Assembly (NCBI GenBank): GCA_030612785.1 | Contig: JAUWNF010000265.1 | Coordinates: 1 to 5,569 of the forward strand | Length of the DNA stretch: 5,569 bases | Source: Phycisphaerales bacterium | Lineage (GTDB): Bacteria; Planctomycetota; Phycisphaerae; UBA1845 | Reading direction: 5' to 3' | Part shown: positions 5,183 through 5,569 of the stretch, piece after piece | How the letters are laid out: each line of letters opens with the position of its first letter | Numbering within the stretch: position 1 is the first letter of the stretch | Program-made: the position numbers and the translations under genes | The notes under the pieces: model-generated | The model's database searches: none | Told to the model about the DNA's origin: nothing | What the model saw: the letters and a program-made list of their open reading frames with translations, nothing else

Positions 5183-5569
5183 GGTCCTTCCTTTCTCTCC
5201 CGTGACCACACAGTTGTGAGAAGGCGTTCAACCGATACGGCTGCGAGGATCGCCAGCATGGGCACGGCTCCCAGCCGATAGCGCACGCTGCCGACGAAGA
5301 TCGAGTGCAATACGCTCAGGTAGAGCGCCGGGAGCAACAGGTAAATCAGAACAGCCCCGGCATGACCGGGCGTCCGTTTGCGCAGCGCAAACACCCCCGC
5401 AAGCGCCAATAGCAACATCGGCACCATCCATGCGGCGCTGATCCAGCGTACGGTTCGTGACTGGTAGGCGGTCGCGTTGGGCACCGGGTTCCACATCCGC
5501 AGGAACTTGCCCCCCGCCAGTCTCATCCCGCGGCCGGGATCGGCCCGCATCTGCGCGTATGCCGCCGCC
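5149..5569 (-). CDS. Membrane glycosyltransferase (family 39/ArnT-like), C-terminal end, partial
   Basis: The last 139 codons of a gene that starts beyond the right edge; the frame is open from base 5568 to TGA at 5149-5151. Three membrane helices are visible in the partial protein, at about residues 41-62 (WISAAWMVPMLLLALAGVFAL), 70-92 (GAVLIYLLLPALYLSVLHSIFV) and 97-115 (YRLGAVPMLAILAAVSV). KFLRMWNPVPN before the first helix, and HSIFVGSVRYRLGAVPMLAILAA in the last hairpin, look like the C-terminus of family 39-type transferases. These membrane enzymes move sugars from polyprenyl-phosphate donors to lipid or protein acceptors on the outer face of the inner membrane. The catalytic N-terminal loops are missing, so substrate and exact family are uncertain; O-antigen polymerase-like proteins are an alternative. 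The final residues, about HAEAQRTRRR, are read from the repeat element, so the native tail probably ended near TTVWSRERK. It probably shares an operon with the AsmA-like gene, 40 bases downstream. Confidence 0.72.
   Translation of the reverse strand, partial: AAAYAQMRADPGRGMRLAGGKFLRMWNPVPNATAYQSRTVRWISAAWMVPMLLLALAGVFALRKRTPGHAGAVLIYLLLPALYLSVLHSIFVGSVRYRLGAVPMLAILAAVSVERLLTTVWSRERKEGPHAEAQRTRRR

Noticed and set aside
5109..5231. N-terminal extension of the AsmA-like protein to ATG 5231 (1244 residues)
   Set aside because: The 41 extra residues are highly basic and come from the repeat element and from sequence overlapping the 3' end of the upstream gene. The membrane anchor and AsmA pattern begin only after 5108.
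1..5569. CRISPR array, transposase, integrase or attachment site
   Set aside because: No regularly spaced repeats, no transposase or recombinase motifs and no tRNA were seen on either strand.

Overview
This is a high-GC bacterial window. The best guess is Planctomycetota or a similar phylum, inferred from three things: a 64-residue protein of a type I associate with planctomycete genomes, the very long AsmA-like protein with tandem repeats, and short dispersed repeats around and inside genes. No rRNA or other direct taxonomic marker is present, so this assignment is moderate at best.

Layout, left to right. (1) Bases 1-195 (+) hold the last 64 codons of urocanate hydratase (hutU, histidine degradation). 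(2) After a 58-base gap there is a tight two-gene + strand unit. It consists of a 64-residue protein of unknown function (254-448) and, three bases later, a 260-residue protein (452-1234) with a novel-looking N-terminal half and a C-terminal TIR-like NADase-type domain related to the Cap12/Pycsar effector TIRs. This is the most likely defence-related part of the window. (3) Bases 1235-1496 lie between convergent genes. They hold no convincing gene, but contain hairpin-forming repeat sequence and an isolated TATAAT box. (4) Bases 1497-5108 (-) encode a 1203-residue, membrane-anchored AsmA-family protein with about five tandem repeats of about 118 residues. (5) Bases 5105-5182 form a GC-rich imperfect inverted repeat at the junction with the next gene. 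(6) Bases 5149-5568 (-) are the C-terminal 139 codons of a multi-spanning membrane protein, probably a family 39-type glycosyltransferase.

Functionally there are two unrelated halves. The + strand unit behind hutU looks like a small accessory insertion with a possible NAD-targeting immunity effector. The - strand pair looks like cell-envelope biogenesis: a polyprenyl-sugar-dependent glycosyltransferase followed by an AsmA-type lipid-transport or envelope-assembly protein, probably co-transcribed. Two repeat sequences have become part of coding regions. The inverted repeat at the gene junction supplies the stop codon of the glycosyltransferase and the likely start codon of the AsmA protein. 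A short PEPVEG-encoding element sits in frame inside the AsmA protein.
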